The position numbers and the translations under genes are program-made. From an uncultured Rhodospirillales bacterium (lineage in GTDB: Bacteria; Pseudomonadota; Alphaproteobacteria; Acetobacterales; Acetobacteraceae), in contig CAIYMY010000020.1 in the NCBI GenBank assembly GCA_903927465.1, forward strand, positions 24,887 to 88,886: a stretch of 64,000 nt of DNA. The letters are read 5' to 3'. The notes beneath the pieces are model-generated. The model did no database searches, had not been told where the DNA came from, and saw only the letters and a program-made list of their open reading frames with translations. The number at the start of each line of letters is the position of its first letter. The stretch's first letter is position 1. Below are positions 60,269 to 64,000 of this stretch, piece after piece.

Positions 60269-60988
60269 ATGACAAGACCATCAGGCCGCGCCCCCGGGGC
60301 GCTTCGCACCGTTTCCATCCAACCAGGCGTCGCCCGCCATGCAGAAGGTTCCTGCGTCATTCGCATGGGGCTGACCGAGGTGCTGTGCACCGCAAGCGTG
60401 GAAGGCAAGGTCCCGCCCTTCCTGCGCGGCCAGGGCCAGGGCTGGGTCACGGCGGAATATGGCATGCTGCCGCGCGCCACCCATACGCGGAGTGACCGGG
60501 AAGCTGCGCGCGGCAAGCAATCCGGCCGCACGCAGGAAATCCAGCGCCTGATTGGGCGGAGCTTGCGCGCGGTCACGGATTTGAAGGCGATGGGGGAAAT
60601 GACCATCACGCTTGATTGCGATGTGCTGACAGCCGATGGCGGCACGCGCTGCGCTTCCATCACCGGCGCCTGGGTGGCGCTGCATCTGGCATTTGAACAT
60701 TGCAAGCGCATGAACATCATCTCCCGCAATCCCTTGAAGGATCAGGTGGCGGCGATTTCCTGCGGCATCTATCAGGGCATGCCAGTGCTCGACCTTGATT
60801 ATGATGAAGACAGCAAGGCCGATGCGGATGCGAATTTCGTGCTCACGGCATCGGGCGGGATTGTTGAGATTCAGGGCACCGCCGAGGGTGCGCCCTTCAC
60901 CGAAGCCGATTTGCAGGCGCTGATGGCCCATGCGCGGGAAGGCACGGCGGCACTTTTCGGCAAGCAGCGGCTTGCGGTGGATAAGTGA
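60269..60988 (+). CDS. rph: Ribonuclease PH
   Basis: A 239-aa phosphorolytic 3'-exoribonuclease that trims tRNA 3' ends and works as a hexamer. The start [20 protein letters not shown], the ring residue stretch [20 protein letters not shown], and [20 protein letters not shown] are canonical, followed by [20 protein letters not shown] at the phosphate site. It diverges from hrcA and is coupled to rdgB by a TGATG overlap. Its leader overlaps the CIRCE-like element by position, and no strong Shine-Dalgarno sequence is evident. Confidence 0.96.
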   Translation: MTRPSGRAPGALRTVSIQPGVARHAEGSCVIRMGLTEVLCTASVEGKVPPFLRGQGQGWVTAEYGMLPRATHTRSDREAARGKQSGRTQEIQRLIGRSLRAVTDLKAMGEMTITLDCDVLTADGGTRCASITGAWVALHLAFEHCKRMNIISRNPLKDQVAAISCGIYQGMPVLDLDYDEDSKADADANFVLTASGGIVEIQGTAEGAPFTEADLQALMAHAREGTAALFGKQRLAVDK

Positions 60989-61611
60989 TGGCGCATCGGC
61001 GCCTGCAGCGTGGCGAGAAGATTGTCATCGCCTCCCACAATTCGGGGAAGCTCCGCGAAGTGGCGGCATTGCTGGCGCCGCATGGCATTGAAGTGACCAG
61101 CGCCGGCGCGCTTGGCCTGCCGGAACCGGATGAGACGGAAACGAGTTTCCTCGGCAATGCGCGCATAAAGGCCCATGCGGCGGCGCGCGCTTCGGGAATG
61201 CCGGCCCTGTCAGATGATTCAGGCTTTTCGGTTGCGGCCCTGGATGGCGCGCCGGGCGTCTATACCGCCGATTGGGCCATGCGCCCGGAAGGCGGGCGGG
61301 ATTATGCTTGGGCCATGAGCAAGGTGCATGACCTGGCGCAGCATGCCTCAGACCGCGCCGCCTGGTTCACCTGCGCGCTCGTGCTCGCCTGGCCCGATGG
61401 GCATGAGGAAGGCTTTGAGGGCAAGGCTGAGGGCGTTTGGGTTTGGCCGCCGCGCGGCGCGCATGGCTTTGGCTACGACCCGATGTTCGTGCCGCAGGGT
61501 TATTCAGAAACCTTCGGCGAGATGGACCCCGCCGAGAAACACCGCATCAGCCACCGCGCCGCGGCTTTCGCGTTGCTGGCCGCTTCCTGCCTGCCACCGG
61601 CGGCAGGCTGA
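60988..61611 (+). CDS. rdgB: dITP/XTP pyrophosphatase (non-canonical purine NTP pyrophosphatase)
   Basis: A 207-aa house-cleaning enzyme hydrolysing dITP, XTP and related nucleotides. Motifs: [15 protein letters not shown] at the N-terminus, [20 protein letters not shown] with the metal/catalytic Asp, and [20 protein letters not shown], then [15 protein letters not shown] 60988 overlaps the rph stop as TGATG; a GTG three bases earlier is an alternative. Its 3' end overlaps the convergent LOG-family gene by 65 bases. Confidence 0.95.
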   Translation: MAHRRLQRGEKIVIASHNSGKLREVAALLAPHGIEVTSAGALGLPEPDETETSFLGNARIKAHAAARASGMPALSDDSGFSVAALDGAPGVYTADWAMRPEGGRDYAWAMSKVHDLAQHASDRAAWFTCALVLAWPDGHEEGFEGKAEGVWVWPPRGAHGFGYDPMFVPQGYSETFGEMDPAEKHRISHRAAAFALLAASCLPPAAG

Positions 61612-62434
61612 GCTTCAAGGGCGCGGGTGCTTGCGGCGATAGCCCGCGCCGGATCAGGCTCGCCCAGCCTTCTTCGGGATTATCCACGATTTCAAAGAGC
61701 TTCAAATCAGCTTCGCTGATCATGCCTTCTTCGGCGAGGGCAACAAAATTCACCACCTTGGTCCAGTAATCGCGTCCAAACAGCACGATCGGCACCGGGC
61801 GCATTTTCTCCGATTGCGTAAGCGTCAGCACTTCGAACAATTCATCAAAAGTCCCGAAGCCGCCTGGAAAAACCGCAAGTGCATTGGCGCGCATGGCCAA
61901 ATGCATCTTGCGCATGGCGAAGTAATGGAAGCGAAAGGTCAGCGCCGGCGTGGACCAGGGATTGGGCGCCTGTTCATGTGGCAGGGTGATGTTGAAGCCG
62001 ATGGAAGGCGCACCGCATTCGAACGCGCCGCGATTGGCCGCTTCCATGATTCCGGGGCCGCCGCCCGTCGCGATCACATTATCCCGCGGCGCGCCGGAAG
62101 CCGCCAAGGCACCGCCACGCATGGAGACAATACGGGCGAAGGCGCGCGCATCCTCATAAAACCGCGACCGATCAAGCGCCTTTTGCGCGGCGCGCTTTTC
62201 CGCGGCACCGCGCGCCTTCTTCGCCTGGGCGGCGGCTTGTTCTGCACTCGGGGTGCGGGCAGAGCCAAACACCACCACGGTAGAACGCACCCCCCAATCG
62301 CGCAGCGCGTATTCGGCCTTGGCGTATTCCATGCCGAAGCGGAAAGGGCGCATTTCGTCGCGGAGCAGGAATTCCTGATCCTCCACCGCAAGCAGATAGC
62401 TGCGTGAGTGCTTTTGGGCGCCATTATCGGGCAT
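61547..62434 (-). CDS. LOG-family protein (TIGR00730-like nucleotide 5'-monophosphate phosphoribohydrolase)
   Basis: A 295-aa Rossmann-like protein of the Lonely-Guy/YgdH-type family; members cleave nucleotide 5'-monophosphates, in some cases releasing cytokinin bases. Motifs [18 protein letters not shown] and [20 protein letters not shown] (PGGxGTxxE) are complete. Start 62434 (MPDNGAQKH) fits the family; the 62464 start adds ten residues. The C-terminal tail is basic and lies over the rdgB 3' end antisense. Its true substrate is not known. Confidence 0.88.
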   Translation of the reverse strand: MPDNGAQKHSRSYLLAVEDQEFLLRDEMRPFRFGMEYAKAEYALRDWGVRSTVVVFGSARTPSAEQAAAQAKKARGAAEKRAAQKALDRSRFYEDARAFARIVSMRGGALAASGAPRDNVIATGGGPGIMEAANRGAFECGAPSIGFNITLPHEQAPNPWSTPALTFRFHYFAMRKMHLAMRANALAVFPGGFGTFDELFEVLTLTQSEKMRPVPIVLFGRDYWTKVVNFVALAEEGMISEADLKLFEIVDNPEEGWASLIRRGLSPQAPAPLKLSLPPVAGRKRPATRKPRRGG

Positions 62435-62638
62435 TGGTAGCTTCCCCCTTGATGTGGCGCGCATCTTGGCATGAAGCGGGTAGGGGCCGCGATGGGGGGT
62501 GCGGCAAGACCCAAAAGCGTGACTCTAGTGCAACGGTCACGAGTCGCTCTGAATCGATCCAGTGCCTGCCAGCAAAAAACCCTGGGCAAAGAACGGCTTC
62601 CGGCATAGAGTTCCTAATCACTCTGAAGTGCTGCTTTG

Positions 62639-64000
62639 ATGCCTCGCCTCTTTATCCCGGCCGATTCCAGGCCCTCCGCCGAACCAGGCGCCGTCAGGCG
62701 GCGCTTTGCCTCGGCCGATCTGCGCGCGCTGTTGCGCCGGCGCCTGATGGAATTATGCGGCCTGCTGGCTGCGATTGCGGCACTTGGGCTGGCCGCGGCG
62801 CTTCTCAGCTACGACCCCACCGACCCCTCACTGAATACGGCAACCACCCGCGCGGTCAGCAACCTGGCCGGGCCGGCGGGGGCAGTGGTGGCGGATATCC
62901 TGTTGCAGGGCGTTGGTTATGCGGCGGCCTTGCCCGTGCTGGCGCTGCTCGCCTGGGCCTTTCGGCTGGTAACCCAACGGGGCCTTGGCTTCATCCCCTT
63001 CCGGCTGATCGGCCTTGTCCTTGCCCTGCCCTTGGGTGCGGCGGCGCTGAGCTTGGCGCCCTTGCCGCCGGAAGCACCAAGCCTGGCCGGCGCAGGCGGC
63101 GCAGTTGGGCCGCTTTTGGCCGATAGCGTGATTTCATGGCTTTCCGGCAGCTTTGGCCCCTATGGCGCGCTGCTGGCCAAGGCTGGGCTGGTCTTCGGTG
63201 CCGTGGGCGCTGGCTTTATCGGCTGCGGCCTGACCTTCGGCGAATGGCGCGGCGCTGGTCGCGCGGCGCTTGGCGCCAGCCAGGCCGCCCTGGATGCGGC
63301 GCGCGCTGGCGCGGAAAGGCTGCGCCCGGCTGAGGAAGCGGAAGCGAAGAAGCCCGGCTTTTTTGCCCGGCTTGGTGCGCGCTTCAAAACCAGCACCGGC
63401 CGCCTGTTCCGCCGCCAGGAACCGGAAATCCCCTTTGGCCCCATGCTGCGCGCCGCCGATGCGGCGGCCGAGGCCATGCCGATCCGCCCCGAACCACCCG
63501 ATGCAGGGCGCGAAGCCCCACCAGTGCGTCCTCGTAAACCAGCCGAACCCGCGCGTCGGCCGACACAGCAACCGGCACTTAATCTTGGAGACGGCGCCTG
63601 GGCGCTGCCGCCGCTTGATCTGCTGACTGCCGCCCCCACGCAGCGTGTGGGCCGGCCTTCCGAGGAATCGCTGCAAGCCAATGCGCGGCTTTTGGAAAGC
63701 GTGTTGGAAGATTACGGCGTGCGCGGGCGCATTGCGGAAATCCGCCCCGGCCCGGTGGTGACTCTGTACGAACTGGAACCCGCGCCTGGCACCAAATCCG
63801 CGCGCGTGATTGGCCTGGCTGATGATATCGCGCGGTCCATGAGCCTGATTGCGGTGCGCATCGCAACCGTGCCGGGGCGCAATGTGATCGGCATTGAAAT
63901 GCCCAATGCCAAGCGCGAAACCGTATTCCTTTCAGAAATGTTCGGCGATGAGAGCTGGCATCGCAACCCGGGCAAGCTGCCCTTGGCACTCGGCAAGGAT
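62639..64000 (+). CDS. ftsK: DNA translocase FtsK, 3' end outside window
   Basis: The first 454 codons of FtsK, the septum-located dsDNA pump for chromosome segregation. Four transmembrane helices lie in residues about 35-210 (LCGLLAAIAALGLAAALLSY first), then a Pro/Arg-rich linker, LPPLDLLTAAPTQR, and the alpha domain with GVRGRIAEIRPGPVVTLYEL, LADDIARSMSLIAVRIATVP and GRNVIGIEMPNAKRE. The Walker motifs and gamma domain would lie beyond base 64000. ATG 62639 is preceded by an in-frame stop; the Shine-Dalgarno sequence is weak. Confidence 0.94.
   Translation, partial: MPRLFIPADSRPSAEPGAVRRRFASADLRALLRRRLMELCGLLAAIAALGLAAALLSYDPTDPSLNTATTRAVSNLAGPAGAVVADILLQGVGYAAALPVLALLAWAFRLVTQRGLGFIPFRLIGLVLALPLGAAALSLAPLPPEAPSLAGAGGAVGPLLADSVISWLSGSFGPYGALLAKAGLVFGAVGAGFIGCGLTFGEWRGAGRAALGASQAALDAARAGAERLRPAEEAEAKKPGFFARLGARFKTSTGRLFRRQEPEIPFGPMLRAADAAAEAMPIRPEPPDAGREAPPVRPRKPAEPARRPTQQPALNLGDGAWALPPLDLLTAAPTQRVGRPSEESLQANARLLESVLEDYGVRGRIAEIRPGPVVTLYELEPAPGTKSARVIGLADDIARSMSLIAVRIATVPGRNVIGIEMPNAKRETVFLSEMFGDESWHRNPGKLPLALGKD

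Noticed and set aside
62404..63126. A 240-codon plus-strand frame at the ftsK start
   Set aside because: The adjacent frame from 62639 encodes an unmistakable FtsK N-terminus; this one is a shadow.

Overview
The window reads as chromosomal DNA of a GC-rich alphaproteobacterium, most likely a Roseomonas-like member of the Acetobacteraceae. The evidence is the mitochondrial-type complex I accessory subunit NDUFA12, the NDUFA12-mlaD-DUF2155 block, several orphan Bug (TctC-type) receptors, and alphaproteobacterial-looking mutM, ubiE, hrcA, rph, rdgB and ftsK. This is inference from protein families; no rRNA or tRNA gene was seen. Both ends cut genes: coaBC on the left and ftsK on the right.

Region 1 (1-15.4 kb) is mostly housekeeping and small enzymes: coaBC-dut; a RidA protein; a TTC38-like TPR protein with an AhpD-like protein; then a long minus-strand run (10.85 to 3.76 kb) joined by start/stop overlaps: FemAB-like acyltransferase, EamA exporter, DUF2075 nuclease-helicase-like protein, secreted EEP phosphodiesterase, MFS transporter, class III PPK2. 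A second RidA and a peculiar protein derived from class II ribonucleotide reductase follow. The envelope and respiratory block NDUFA12-mlaD-small protein-DUF2155 and a persulfide-dioxygenase-like MBL protein end at a strong hairpin.

Region 2 (15.7-36.9 kb) is catabolic. A TRAP transporter (dctPQM), uronate dehydrogenase and a mutarotase form one overlapping minus-strand unit, suggesting uronic acid uptake and oxidation. Next to it sits a lactonase-like MBL / beta-hydroxyacid dehydrogenase / CMD-family trio. Divergent from dctP is a sugar-acid dehydratase-amidase-cupin operon. Then come an LtnD-like dehydrogenase, VOC and NHL proteins, two crotonases, two orphan Bug receptors, a GST and a LeuC/LeuD-type isomerase pair.

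Region 3 (36.9-46.8 kb) holds mutM and ubiE, then an accessory patch. A 6.1-kb RTX protein gene (2029 aa, built of nested repeats) is followed by a head-to-tail scar of two gene remnants: an MscS C-terminus and a second ubiE 3' end. After that comes a likely four-gene operon of small proteins, including a 49-aa zinc-ribbon protein and a secreted protein with three 28-residue Cys repeats.

Region 4 (46.8-64 kb) returns to core functions: pcaF-type thiolase, a third Bug receptor, M3 peptidase, the RppH-deacetylase-CtpA-EnvC-GpmI cell-envelope run, NnrU, D-tartrate dehydratase, hrcA divergent from rph-rdgB with a degenerate CIRCE-like operator between them, a LOG-family protein, and ftsK. Apart from HrcA, no transcription factor is encoded in these 64 kb.
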